Source: an uncultured Oscillospiraceae bacterium
GTDB taxonomy: Bacteria; Bacillota; Clostridia; Oscillospirales; Oscillospiraceae
Reading direction: 5' to 3'
DNA length: 64,000 nt
Assembly: GCA_944383165.1 (NCBI GenBank)
Contig: CALWON010000001.1
Span: 1 to 64,000 of the forward strand
The notes below the pieces were generated by a model. That model did not search any database, was not told the DNA's origin, and saw nothing but the letters and a program-made list of their open reading frames with translations. The stretch's first letter is position 1. Every line of letters starts with the position of its first letter. Position numbers and translations under genes: made by a program. Of this stretch, positions 9,249-16,739 are shown in pieces.

Positions 9249-9650
9249 ATGGCTGCAAATACCAAAGGTAAGAGAGTGGTGCGTAAGCGCCGCGAGCGTA
9301 AGAACGTGGAGAAGGGCCAGGTGCATATCCGCTCTTCCTTCAATAACACCATGGTAACCGTTACCGATTTGCAGGGCAATGCCCTGTCCTGGGCTTCCTC
9401 TGGTGGTCTGGGCTTCCGCGGTTCCCGTAAGAGCACTCCTTTTGCTGCCCAGACTGCTGCAGAGACTGCTGCTAAGGCTGCAATGGAGTATGGACTCAAG
9501 ACTGTTGAGGTCTACGTAAAGGGTCCTGGTGCTGGTCGTGAGGCTGCCATTCGTGCACTTCAAGCTGTGGGTCTGGAAGTTACTCTGATTAAGGATGTAA
9601 CTCCTGTTCCTCACAATGGCTGCCGTCCACCCAAGCGCCGCCGCGTGTAA
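9249..9650 (+). CDS. rpsK: 30S ribosomal protein S11
   Basis: 133 residues. The family core is [20 protein letters not shown] (about 28-47), [19 protein letters not shown] and the C-terminal [19 protein letters not shown]11 lines the mRNA exit on the platform. It follows rpsM by 13 bases with AAGGAGGG as ribosome-binding site. Confidence 0.98.
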   Translation: MAANTKGKRVVRKRRERKNVEKGQVHIRSSFNNTMVTVTDLQGNALSWASSGGLGFRGSRKSTPFAAQTAAETAAKAAMEYGLKTVEVYVKGPGAGREAAIRALQAVGLEVTLIKDVTPVPHNGCRPPKRRRV

Positions 9651-9674
9651 TTCGGAAGAAGGAGGTTTTGACAC

Positions 9675-10277
9675 ATGGCTAGAAATATGCAGCCCATTGC
9701 AAAGCGTTGTAAGGCTCTGAACCTGTCTCCTGCCGCTATGGGCTATGCCAAGAAGACAACCAACCGCAATCCCAAGGGTCAGATGCGCAAGAAGCAGTCT
9801 GAGTACGCTATGCAGCTGACTGAGAAGCAGAAGGTCAAATTTGTGTATGGAATCATGGAGAAGCAGTTCCGTATGTACTACGAGAAGGCTTCCCGTATGC
9901 AGGGTAAGACTGGTGAGAACCTGCTCACCCTGATTGAGCGCCGTTTGGATAACGTAGTGTATCGTATGGGCTTTGCTATGACCCGCCGTGAGGCTCGTCA
10001 GCTGGTGACCCATGGGCACTTCACTGTCAACGGTCAGCGCGTTGACATCCCTTCCTTCCTGGTGAAGGTAGGCGATGTGATTGAGGTTCGCGAGAAGAGC
10101 CGTTCTTCCGTGAAGTTCAAGCGTCTGCTGGGCGAGGATGCAGTGGTTGTAAACGTTCCCAAGTGGCTGGAGCATGCTAAGAATACCCTGGAGGGTAAGG
10201 TTGTAGCTCTGCCTGTTCGTGATGACATTGACTTCCCTGTGGAGGAGCACCTCATCGTCGAGCTGTACTCCAAGTAA
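9675..10277 (+). CDS. rpsD: 30S ribosomal protein S4
   Basis: 200 residues. The N-terminal domain is of the zinc-free form: the usual Cys cluster is absent, and [17 protein letters not shown] takes its place. An S4 RNA-binding domain follows at about 90-150 ([38 protein letters not shown]). S4 nucleates 30S assembly. In Bacillus rpsD stands alone with its own leader; here it is inside the alpha operon, with a hairpin-rich spacer after it. Confidence 0.98.
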   Translation: MARNMQPIAKRCKALNLSPAAMGYAKKTTNRNPKGQMRKKQSEYAMQLTEKQKVKFVYGIMEKQFRMYYEKASRMQGKTGENLLTLIERRLDNVVYRMGFAMTRREARQLVTHGHFTVNGQRVDIPSFLVKVGDVIEVREKSRSSVKFKRLLGEDAVVVNVPKWLEHAKNTLEGKVVALPVRDDIDFPVEEHLIVELYSK

Positions 10278-10292
10278 GAAACAAGTCCTCAG

Positions 10293-10426
10293 GGTCTCCG
10301 GTATACCGGAGACCTGGAAGGGCTTTGTCCTTCTCTATTGGGAGAAGGACAGAGGTTCTGTTTGGAAAGAATTAGACAACCCTCAGATATTGGTGAGCTG
10401 AATCAGACGGCTTAATTTTAGACCGT
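10293..10426 (+). promoter_or_regulatory. Triple-hairpin spacer between rpsD and rpoA
   Basis: A perfect 22-base palindrome fills 10293-10314 (half site GGTCTCCGGTA). A second stem pairs GTCCTTCTC (10327-10335) with GAGAAGGAC (10342-10350) around a 6-base loop. A third pairs GACGG with CCGTC around 10408-10425, just before the rpoA ribosome-binding site. No T run follows, so attenuation, processing or translational control is more likely than termination. Confidence 0.55.
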
Positions 10427-10451
10427 CGAGAAAAGGAGGGTATCATAGCAT

Positions 10452-11402
10452 ATGGTAGAAATCAAAAAGCCCCGCATTGATTGTGTGGAAAATCCAAATG
10501 ACGCATCCTATGGAAAGTATGTGGTAGAACCTCTGGAGAGAGGCTATGGAACCACTTTGGGCAACTCAATGCGTCGCATTTTGCTGTCCTCTTTGCCTGG
10601 TACTGCGGTTACTTCGATTAAAATTGCTGGAGTACAGCATGAATTTTCCACCATTCCAGGCGTGAAGGAAGATGTGACTGAAATTGTCCTCAATGTGAAG
10701 AGCATTATTGCAAAGCTCCACTGTGAGGAGACAAAGACAGTACACATTGAGGCAGCAGATGAGTGTGTTGTAACTGCTGGTGACATCAAATGTGATGCAG
10801 ATGTTGAGATTCTCAATCCAGACCTGCATATTGCCACCTTGGGAGCTGGTGCAACATTGAGCATGGAGCTGACCATTTCCCACGGCCGAGGCTATGTTCC
10901 CGCTGATCGGAACAAGCCCGCCCAGACTATCATTGGTCTGATTCCTGTGGATTCTATTTATACCCCAGTGCGCAAGGTCAACTATACCGTGGAGAATACC
11001 CGTGTGGGTGATGCCACTGACTATGACAAGCTGACACTGGAAATTTGGACAGATGGCACCATTGACGCAAGAGATGCAGTATCTCTTGGTGCTCGTATTC
11101 TGTGTGATCACTTTACACTGTTCACTGACCTGTCCGAGACAATGGGTAGCCGTTCCACTGTTGTGGAGCAGGCAGAAACCCAGAGGGACAAGGTGATGGA
11201 AATGACCATCGACGACATGGATCTCTCTGTCCGTTCCTATAACTGCTTGAAGCGTGCCAACATTAACACTGTGGAGGATTTGATTTCCAAGACAGAGGAA
11301 GAAATGATGAAGGTACGCAATTTGGGACGTAAGTCTCTGGAAGAAGTCATCAATAAGCTGTCAACCATGGGACTGTCCCTGGCCAGCGATGACAATGTGT
11401 AA
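10452..11402 (+). CDS. rpoA: RNA polymerase alpha subunit
   Basis: 316 residues. The N-terminal dimerisation domain ([20 protein letters not shown], about 24-43) and the C-terminal helix-hairpin domain ([20 protein letters not shown], then [14 protein letters not shown]) are complete. Alpha assembles beta and beta' and contacts UP elements and activators. ATG 10452 lies 11 bases after AGGAGGG. It is in the alpha operon between rpsD and rplQ, as usual. Confidence 0.98.
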   Translation: MVEIKKPRIDCVENPNDASYGKYVVEPLERGYGTTLGNSMRRILLSSLPGTAVTSIKIAGVQHEFSTIPGVKEDVTEIVLNVKSIIAKLHCEETKTVHIEAADECVVTAGDIKCDADVEILNPDLHIATLGAGATLSMELTISHGRGYVPADRNKPAQTIIGLIPVDSIYTPVRKVNYTVENTRVGDATDYDKLTLEIWTDGTIDARDAVSLGARILCDHFTLFTDLSETMGSRSTVVEQAETQRDKVMEMTIDDMDLSVRSYNCLKRANINTVEDLISKTEEEMMKVRNLGRKSLEEVINKLSTMGLSLASDDNV

Positions 11403-11408
11403 CAAAGA

Positions 11409-11475
11409 GGTTTTACCTCATTGGGCAGCATGAAAGGTATGTAACGTTCCGCTTTCTGCACAGGCTGGAGCCTGT
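11409..11475 (+). other. Small hairpins between rpoA and rplQ
   Basis: The 156-bp spacer holds GAGG-TTTTA-CCTC soon after the rpoA stop and ACAGGC-TGGA-GCCTGT at 11460-11475. Neither is followed by a T tract. They are probably mRNA processing or stability elements; no separate promoter is obvious. Confidence 0.4.
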
Positions 11476-11558
11476 CTCATTAGGAGTGCTCAAGTCGAAA
11501 GACAAATTGAACGAATTTAACTGGATCTCGCCACGTCGAGGTCGAAGGAGTGTTTATC

Positions 11559-11903
11559 ATGTCTCTGAAGAATCGTAAGCTGGGACGTACCAGCGATCAG
11601 CGTAAGGCTATGCTCCGTGCAATGGTAACCTACCTGCTGGAGAATGGTCAGATTAAGACCACAGTTACCCGTGCCAAGGAAGTAGCTCCCGTGGCTGAGA
11701 AGATGGTGACTCTGGCGAAGAAGAATACCCTGGCTTCTTACCGTCAGGCTCTGGGCTTCATCACTAAAGAGGATGTGGCTAAGAAGCTGTTTGATGAGAT
11801 TGGACCTAAGTATGCTGAGCGCAACGGTGGTTATACCCGTATTGTCCGCATTGGTCCACGCCGCGGTGATGCCGCTGAGATGGCCATTATCCAGCTGGTG
11901 TAA
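11559..11903 (+). CDS. rplQ: 50S ribosomal protein L17
   Basis: 114 residues from ATG 11559 ([20 protein letters not shown]), with GAAGGAG 9 bases upstream. A GTG three codons earlier is an alternative but lacks spacing. L17 sits near the exit tunnel. Conserved stretches are [24 protein letters not shown] and the C-terminal [25 protein letters not shown]. It is the last gene of the ribosomal block. Confidence 0.98.
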   Translation: MSLKNRKLGRTSDQRKAMLRAMVTYLLENGQIKTTVTRAKEVAPVAEKMVTLAKKNTLASYRQALGFITKEDVAKKLFDEIGPKYAERNGGYTRIVRIGPRRGDAAEMAIIQLV

Positions 11904-11929
11904 TCCTTCCCTAGTTGTGGTATTTCAGT

Positions 11930-11968
11930 GCCCTGTAGAGTATTTGATGTGCTCTACAGGGCATTTTC
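11930..11968 (+). terminator. Intrinsic terminator of the alpha operon
   Basis: GCCCTGTAGAG (11930-11940) pairs with CTCTACAGGGC (11952-11962) around an 11-base loop and is followed by ATTTTC. It lies 26 bases after rplQ and only 13 bases before the ribosome-binding site of the next gene, so some read-through into that gene is possible. Confidence 0.85.
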
Positions 11969-11981
11969 TATGGAGGAATTT

Positions 11982-12515
11982 ATGAAGCAGCATCTGTTTT
12001 TGACAGGAGAAAAAGGGATTGGAAAAAGCACATTGATTCAAACATGGCTTTCCCAGTATCAAGGTCAGATAGGAGGGTTCCTCACATGTAAGCAAGGGGG
12101 GATACAAGAGGGGAAAATCTCCGTGCATCTCCTGACATTGGGACGGGATATGGTCCCATCAGCCAGCAATTTATTGTTTGTATGTGGGGAGCAAAATCAA
12201 CCGGAAACAATCAAGCGATTTCATACTGTGGGATGTCAGGCGCTGGAGTTTACAAAAAAGCCAGACCTCATTGTAATGGATGAACTGGGACCTCATGAAG
12301 AACATGCAGTGTATTTTACAGGCAAAGTCCTAAATATTTTAAATAGTTCCATTCCGGTGATTGGCGTTGTGCAAAAGACAAACTCAGATTTCCTACTGCG
12401 GGTGGCAGAGCATCCAAGGGTGAGGATGCAAGAGGTTACCATTGAAAATCGAAACCATTTGGCACGCCAGACCATTGGGCAACTGCTCCATTTATCAAAA
12501 GAAAATGAACGATAA
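11982..12515 (+). CDS. Nucleoside-triphosphatase, THEP1-like P-loop NTPase
   Basis: 177 residues from ATG 11982 (MKQHLFLTGEKGIGKSTLIQ), with GGAGG 5 bases upstream. The Walker A motif is GEKGIGKST (about 9-17) and the Walker B-like motif is DLIVMDELGPHE. This matches the THEP1 (NTPase_1) family, which hydrolyses NTPs in vitro and whose biological role is unclear. It lacks a promoter of its own in the short gap after the alpha terminator, so it may depend on read-through. lexA follows from its own promoter. Confidence 0.8.
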   Translation: MKQHLFLTGEKGIGKSTLIQTWLSQYQGQIGGFLTCKQGGIQEGKISVHLLTLGRDMVPSASNLLFVCGEQNQPETIKRFHTVGCQALEFTKKPDLIVMDELGPHEEHAVYFTGKVLNILNSSIPVIGVVQKTNSDFLLRVAEHPRVRMQEVTIENRNHLARQTIGQLLHLSKENER

Positions 12516-12531
12516 AAAGTAAAACTTCATG

Positions 12532-12543
12532 GAACATTAGTTT
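12532..12543 (+). promoter_or_regulatory. LexA operator candidate 1
   Basis: GAAC-ATTA-GTTT at 12532-12543 differs in one position from the Gram-positive SOS-box core GAAC-N4-GTTC. It overlaps the -35 box of the lexA promoter, where a bound repressor would block polymerase. Confidence 0.5.
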
Positions 12544-12570
12544 GACGAAATAGAAATTCTGTGGTATAAT
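12542..12570 (+). promoter_or_regulatory. lexA promoter
   Basis: TTGACG (12542-12547), a 17-base spacer, then a perfect TATAAT (12565-12570). Transcription would start near 12577. The promoter is flanked by two GAAC-N4-GTT(T/A) palindromes, as expected of an autoregulated lexA. Confidence 0.85.
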
Positions 12571-12585
12571 AGGGGCAGGTCAATG

Positions 12586-12597
12586 GAACCATGGTTA
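12586..12597 (+). promoter_or_regulatory. LexA operator candidate 2
   Basis: GAAC-CATG-GTTA at 12586-12597, with a perfect inner palindrome AACCATGGTT, lies just downstream of the predicted lexA transcription start. It has one mismatch from the GAAC-N4-GTTC core. Confidence 0.45.
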
Positions 12598-12639
12598 TAA
12601 AATAAATTATAATATACGCATACAGAAAGGAGACTTTTT

Positions 12640-13257
12640 ATGGCACAATTAACAGCGAAACAACAGCGTATTTATGAATACATTCAGGCATTTGCTGTTG
12701 AGCATGGATATCCACCCTCTGTGCGTGAAATTGGGGCAGCAGTGGGCTTAAAATCCCCATCCACGGTGCATTTTCACCTAAAAGGACTGGAAGAGGCAGG
12801 AGTTATTATTAAGGCAGAGGGCAAGACAAGAGCCATCACACTTCCAGGGGCTTCATTCCATCTGGCAACCGAACAGACCACCAATGCAAACCGGATCCCA
12901 GTATTGGGCAATGTGGCAGCAGGTACCCCAATTTTGGCGGAGGAGTGTATTGAGGAATACATTACCTTTGATACACAGGGGAGAGGGAACGAATATTTTG
13001 CCCTGAAAGTAAGAGGGGAGTCTATGCTCAATGCTGGGATTTTGCCTGGAGATTTGGTGGTGGTTCACCGCCAGCCAGAGGCAAACAGCGGAGAAATTGT
13101 AGTGGCACTGTTTGAGAATGAAGCCACAGTAAAGACCCTGAGACGAAAAGAGGACCATATATGGCTGATGCCTGAAAACGACAGCTATGATCCCATTGAT
13201 GGTACCTATGCAGAGATTATTGGTAAGGTGATTGCAGTGGTACGGCGTTACAAATAG
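12640..13257 (+). CDS. lexA: LexA repressor / self-cleaving SOS regulator
   Basis: 205 residues. An N-terminal winged helix (about 1-65, with a recognition region near SVREIGAAVGLKSPSTVHFH) is followed by the S24 peptidase-like domain. The autocleavage site is Ala94-Gly95 in NVAAGTP. The catalytic dyad is Ser128 (RGESM) and Lys165 (EATVKTL). It represses DNA-damage genes until RecA filaments trigger cleavage. The ribosome-binding site GAAAGGAG lies upstream, and a bidirectional terminator follows the stop. Confidence 0.97.
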   Translation: MAQLTAKQQRIYEYIQAFAVEHGYPPSVREIGAAVGLKSPSTVHFHLKGLEEAGVIIKAEGKTRAITLPGASFHLATEQTTNANRIPVLGNVAAGTPILAEECIEEYITFDTQGRGNEYFALKVRGESMLNAGILPGDLVVVHRQPEANSGEIVVALFENEATVKTLRRKEDHIWLMPENDSYDPIDGTYAEIIGKVIAVVRRYK

Positions 13258-13299
13258 AAATAACTGTAGCAAGCATATTTGTGCTTGCTACAGTTATTT
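13258..13299. terminator. Bidirectional terminator between lexA and the convergent gene
   Basis: An uninterrupted 18-bp stem (13258-13275 with 13282-13299) closes a 6-base loop. The arms start with AAATAAC and end with GTTATTT, so both strands give a T-rich tail. It separates lexA (+) from the minus-strand gene ending at 13306. Confidence 0.85.
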
Positions 13300-13305
13300 C
13301 TATTG

Positions 13306-13767
13306 TTATGGGTTAATTTTGGGCAGTTGTGTTTTTAACTCCTCCAGATGCTGCATCATACGATTTAAAGTGGCATCCATTTCATCCAATGTGGGCTTGT
13401 CCACATTGTAGTTGAGAAACAGTTGCTCTACTTCTTGTGCCAACTGAACACTTTTACGGGAAATTCCAACAAACTCATCAAAATTGGAACTACCTTCTGC
13501 CACTCGAAATTGTTTTAAATCCTCTTTGATAAATTGTGTAATTTCTTTTGTGTTTGCGTATTTCCCTTGAACCATGGCATAGGGACGCATACGCTGTAAA
13601 AAGTATTTATCATGTTTGGTAATATTAAAGACATAGGAAATCAGGAGACCATGTTCCAACTGAAAATCCACAATATACATATTGCTTCTCAATTTGGTAA
13701 TCTGTTTGGCACCCATTTGCCCTAGTTTTAGATCTACAATGTCACCGCTGACCGTATTTTTGTTCAT
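13306..13767 (-). CDS. Uncharacterised soluble protein
   Basis: 153 residues, no signal peptide or membrane segment. The N-terminal half is beta-rich (KLGQMGAKQITKLRSNMYIV, FQLEHGLLISYVFNITK). The C-terminal half is helical and coiled-coil-like (LAQEVEQLFLNYNVDKPTLD, NRMMQHLEELKTQL). I do not recognise the family. It lies just downstream of the ArsB/NhaD transporter gene on the same strand, separated by 55 bases, so it may be co-transcribed. Confidence 0.75.
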   Translation of the reverse strand: MNKNTVSGDIVDLKLGQMGAKQITKLRSNMYIVDFQLEHGLLISYVFNITKHDKYFLQRMRPYAMVQGKYANTKEITQFIKEDLKQFRVAEGSSNFDEFVGISRKSVQLAQEVEQLFLNYNVDKPTLDEMDATLNRMMQHLEELKTQLPKINP

Positions 13768-13822
13768 GATGAACCTCCATAATTGATACCATGCTGTATT
13801 GTGTTACAGATGGTAGATTGCT

Positions 13823-15091
13823 CTATGCAAATCGGATAAGCAGATAGACTGTACTGATCACTATGGTTAAAATCATGATAGGGAATCCTGTTTTCAAGTA
13901 GCTCATAAAGGTAATGGGGTAGCCATTTTTTGCGCTGACCCCAGCCAGAACCACATTGGCACTGGCACCAATCAAGCTGCCGTTTCCGCCTAAGCAGACA
14001 CCCAGGGATAGTGCCCACCAAAGGGGGGTTACATCCATGCCACCATGTTCCATTGTAAGCAGCATGGGGATCAGGGTAGCAACAAAAGGAATGTTATCCA
14101 AGAAAGCGGAAATGATAGCGGAAGCCCAGAGGATTAAAATAATGGCAAATACTTGATTGTTCCCCACAAAAGTGAGCATCCAGTTGGCAAGAGCGGCAAT
14201 GACACCAGTTTCGTTCATACCACCAACAACAACAAATAGCCCCACGAAAAACAGGATGGTAGACCACTCTACACCTAAAATGATTTCCTCTGCATCCTGA
14301 CCGCCAATCAACAGCATAATGGCAGCGGCAGCCAAAGCTACAGTTGCAGACTCAATACCAAGTTGTGAATGAAAAATGAAGCCTAAAACCACCAGCACAA
14401 TCATTATAACACTTTTAATCAAAAGTGGCTTACTTTTTATGGCTAAATTTTCATCCAATCCCACAACTTTTTTCATGTTTTCAGGGGCAACGGACAAAGA
14501 GCCACGATAAAGCAGATAAAAAAGGATTGCCAACAGCAACAGGATAAGAACTACAACAGGAGCAGTATTCTGGATAAAATCCAGGAAACTAAGCCCCGCT
14601 GAGCTGCCAATCATGATATTGGGGGGATCGCCTATGAGGGTTGCAGTGCCACCAATATTAGAGGCCATAATCTGTGTGAGAAGATAGGGGACAGGATTGA
14701 CCTCCAAAATCTGAGTAATGGCGATGGTCATAGGACCAATTAGAAGAACTGTAGTTACGTTGTCTAGAAAAGCGGATAGGACAGCCGTAATGATCATAAA
14801 TACGGTTAGGATAGCCATAGGTTGCCCTTGGGTCAGTTTTGCGGATTTGACGGCAATATACTCAAATAAGCCTGAGTTTTTTACCACAGACACAAAGAGC
14901 ATCATACCAACCAAAACGCCAATGGTATTCATATCTACATAGGTCACAGCGCTTTCAATGGTAAGCACATGGGTGAGTAATAACAGAATTGCGCCAGCCA
15001 TTGCAGCCACACTGCGGTGTACCCGTTCTGAAATGATGGCAACCATCACCAGAAGAAACACTACAACCGATATGATTTGCTCCATACTCAT
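13823..15091 (-). CDS. ArsB/NhaD-family ion transporter (SLC13-like)
   Basis: 422 residues and about ten to eleven membrane helices. Two inverted-repeat signature loops are visible: GGTATLIGDPPNIMIGSSAG near the middle and GGNGSLIGASANVVLAG near the C-terminus. These mark the ion-transporter superfamily that includes NhaD Na+/H+ antiporters and ArsB. No arsenic genes are nearby, so a Na+/H+ or anion role is more likely than arsenite export, but the substrate cannot be told from sequence. The start ATG is preceded by AAGGAAG. Confidence 0.9.
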   Translation of the reverse strand: MSMEQIISVVVFLLVMVAIISERVHRSVAAMAGAILLLLTHVLTIESAVTYVDMNTIGVLVGMMLFVSVVKNSGLFEYIAVKSAKLTQGQPMAILTVFMIITAVLSAFLDNVTTVLLIGPMTIAITQILEVNPVPYLLTQIMASNIGGTATLIGDPPNIMIGSSAGLSFLDFIQNTAPVVVLILLLLAILFYLLYRGSLSVAPENMKKVVGLDENLAIKSKPLLIKSVIMIVLVVLGFIFHSQLGIESATVALAAAAIMLLIGGQDAEEIILGVEWSTILFFVGLFVVVGGMNETGVIAALANWMLTFVGNNQVFAIILILWASAIISAFLDNIPFVATLIPMLLTMEHGGMDVTPLWWALSLGVCLGGNGSLIGASANVVLAGVSAKNGYPITFMSYLKTGFPIMILTIVISTVYLLIRFA

Positions 15092-15314
15092 ATTGAATCA
15101 CTTCCTTCACAAGCGGACATTCTACTCCCATTTGCAAAGGATGTAAAGGGTAAAGTTGCAAGATTTACGTCATTTTAACACACATTTTTTTGGATGGGGT
15201 TGTTCTAAAATTAAGAAATCAAAAGAAAGAAAGAAAGGTGAAAAAGGGAAAAATCAAAAAGAAATAAAAGAAAATTACCATGTATACATAAAAAAGAAAC
15301 AGGTATAGCCAACA

Positions 15315-15548
15315 TTAGAGCATATACTCTGGATTTCTTCGGAATTGCTTGTCATAGTAATGTTCGGTAAGGCTTGATAGGGCTTTGGCTTCATAGTACA
15401 TTTGAGAGAGGAGTTGTATACGTTCGTAGAGATGTTGACGACGAGTGGGATTGGATTCTGTTTGATAGCGTAATTGTAATTCCGCTATACGATGCTTTAG
15501 TGTTTGCGCATGTTGTTGATATTCCTTTGAAAGTTCCTGTAGTGTCAT
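15315..15548 (-). CDS. Small helical protein of unknown function
   Basis: 77 residues from ATG 15548 (MTLQELSKEYQQHAQTLKHR), with AAGGAG 8 bases upstream. It is almost entirely amphipathic helix with heptad-like spacing (LKHRIAELQLRYQTESNP, LYERIQLLSQMYYEAKALSS). No known domain is recognised. Its start lies two bases after the stop of the zinc-ribbon reading frame at 15551, so the two are likely coupled. Confidence 0.75.
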   Translation of the reverse strand: MTLQELSKEYQQHAQTLKHRIAELQLRYQTESNPTRRQHLYERIQLLSQMYYEAKALSSLTEHYYDKQFRRNPEYML

Positions 15549-15550
15549 AT

Positions 15551-15742
15551 TTATGACTCCTTCCGTCTGTGACCAGATGTAAAGCAACACGGGCATTTCA
15601 TGCGTCCGTTATGGGTGGGTAGGATTTCCCAGGCATAGAGTTCCATACCACATTTAGGGCAAATATAAATGGGGGCGGATAACTGAGTATCTCGCAATGG
15701 TGGTCGCAGACCAAAGGGACATAGTGGTTTCGTAGTAAACAC
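15551..15742 (-). CDS. Small zinc-ribbon protein (start uncertain)
   Basis: Up to 63 residues if GTG 15742 is used. The C-terminal half has a clear zinc ribbon, CPKC (about 28-31) and CPCC (about 50-53), ending GHRRKES. The GTG directly abuts AAAAGAG, which is poor spacing, and no ATG is available upstream of residue 33, so the true start is unsure. The larger open frame extending through the tRNA genes is not real. Close coupling to the helical gene downstream supports a genuine two-gene unit. Confidence 0.5.
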   Translation of the reverse strand: MFTTKPLCPFGLRPPLRDTQLSAPIYICPKCGMELYAWEILPTHNGRMKCPCCFTSGHRRKES

Positions 15743-15780
15743 CTCTTTTAAAAAATTTTTGATTTTTTTCAAAAATAGTA

Positions 15781-15809
15781 TTGACAATCTATATATAGTC
15801 TGGTAGAAT
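15781..15809 (+). promoter_or_regulatory. Promoter of tRNA-Thr / tRNA-Tyr
   Basis: TTGACA (15781-15786), 17-base spacer, TAGAAT (15804-15809). The boxes are near consensus and end 28 bases before the first tRNA. Confidence 0.85.
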
Positions 15810-15837
15810 AGGTTCTGCTGTTGGGCGAGTAAGACAC

Positions 15838-15913
15838 GCTGGTGTAGCTCAGCCGGTAGAGCAGCTGATTTGTAATCAGCAGGTCGGGGGTTCGAATCCG
15901 TCCACCAGCTCCA
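15838..15913 (+). tRNA. tRNA-Thr (anticodon TGT)
   Basis: A complete cloverleaf of 76 bases. Acceptor arms are GCTGGTG and CACCAGC. The anticodon stem GCTGA/TCAGC encloses the loop TTTGTAA, and the T-loop is TTCGAAT. The 3' CCA is encoded. Confidence 0.97.
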
Positions 15914-15924
15914 CAATTCCATAT

Positions 15925-16009
15925 GGAGGAGTTCCCGAGTGGCCAAAGGGGGCAGACTGTAAATCTGTTGCGTTTCGCTTCGGTGGTTCGAATCCACCCT
16001 CCTCCACCA
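15925..16009 (+). tRNA. tRNA-Tyr (anticodon GTA)
   Basis: 85 bases with acceptor arms GGAGGAG and CTCCTCC. The anticodon loop is CTGTAAA. A long variable arm (class II tRNA) is present, and CCA is encoded. It follows tRNA-Thr by 11 bases and shares its promoter. Confidence 0.97.
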
Positions 16010-16010
16010 G

Positions 16011-16040
16011 AACCGATAACCTTATGGTTATCGGTTTTTT
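16011..16040 (+). terminator. Terminator after the tRNA pair
   Basis: AACCGATAACC (16011-16021), TTAT loop, GGTTATCGGTT (16026-16036), then TTTT. This is a textbook intrinsic terminator. Confidence 0.93.
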
Positions 16041-16170
16041 GTCAAGCAAAGTAAAACTTTTGTTTGATGTCTGGAACAGTATACTACCATTTTTGTTCGA
16101 TGTCAATAGGTAAACAAAAAATAAAATAATCAATCCTCTGAGATGGATGATTGTTTTGAGAAGATAGGAT

Positions 16171-16205
16171 AAAAAATCCCCCTGCACAAAGCAGAGGGAT
16201 TTTTT
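16171..16205 (-). terminator. Terminator of the P-loop protein gene
   Basis: AAAAAATCCC-CTGC pairs with GCAG-GGGATTTTTT around ACAAA, with one mismatch. A/T runs on both sides let it act on either strand. It lies just downstream of the minus-strand gene at 16208. Confidence 0.8.
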
Positions 16206-16207
16206 CA

Positions 16208-16618
16208 TTAGAAGTATTGACGGATGCCTTCAGGAGCCAGATCAGGCTCATCGCTGATGGCGATGGTAAACTTAATGCCATGCTTGTCGCTGAAGTTGCT
16301 CAGCCACTTCAGGAAAGCTTCTGTCTCCACATAGCCTTCTGTGGGGACAATCTTGGTCAGGCTGTCAATAAAGACATGGGTAATATCAAAGTTACCTGCA
16401 TACAGACCAGAAATAAAGCCCTTCATGGCGGGGAAAGTGTCAATATCATAGTCACTGGCCTCTACCAGACGGATCTGATAGTGGACATCAAAGGTCATTT
16501 TGCTACCCTTTTCAATGCAGACCACGTTTCCGTGCTCACTCTGCACAGTCTCGTTAATCATGTCGATCATCTGCTTGGTTTTACCAGTTCCTTTGTTACC
16601 CATGATGACTCGAATCAT
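16208..16618 (-). CDS. Small P-loop NTPase of unknown role
   Basis: 136 residues from ATG 16618 (MIRVIMGNKGTGKTKQMIDM), with AAGGAG 8 bases upstream. A Walker A motif, GNKGTGKT, is at about 7-14. A Walker B-like strand THVFIDSLTKI is at about 82-92, followed by a helix-rich end with TIAISDEPDLAPEGI. The size and layout resemble stripped-down RecA/thymidine-kinase-type folds, but I do not recognise a named family. It is separated from pgi by about 120 bases. Confidence 0.7.
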   Translation of the reverse strand: MIRVIMGNKGTGKTKQMIDMINETVQSEHGNVVCIEKGSKMTFDVHYQIRLVEASDYDIDTFPAMKGFISGLYAGNFDITHVFIDSLTKIVPTEGYVETEAFLKWLSNFSDKHGIKFTIAISDEPDLAPEGIRQYF

Positions 16619-16739
16619 GTGAATCACTCCTTAATGGATATTACCAGGGGACGATCCCTCGTGTTACTACCACTTTACCATATTACAGTCTATTTTTCAA
16701 CTGGTTTTTTCTCTTTTTCTTGTGCAATATGGCAGAGGC

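Noticed and set aside
13823-15091. Arsenite efflux pump assignment
   Set aside because: The sequence fits the broader ArsB/NhaD superfamily, but no ars genes are near, so arsenic specificity is not supported.
15551-15997. A 148-codon minus frame covering both tRNA genes
   Set aside because: Its upstream part is the reverse of tRNA-Thr and tRNA-Tyr. Only the last 60 or so codons with the zinc ribbon may be real.
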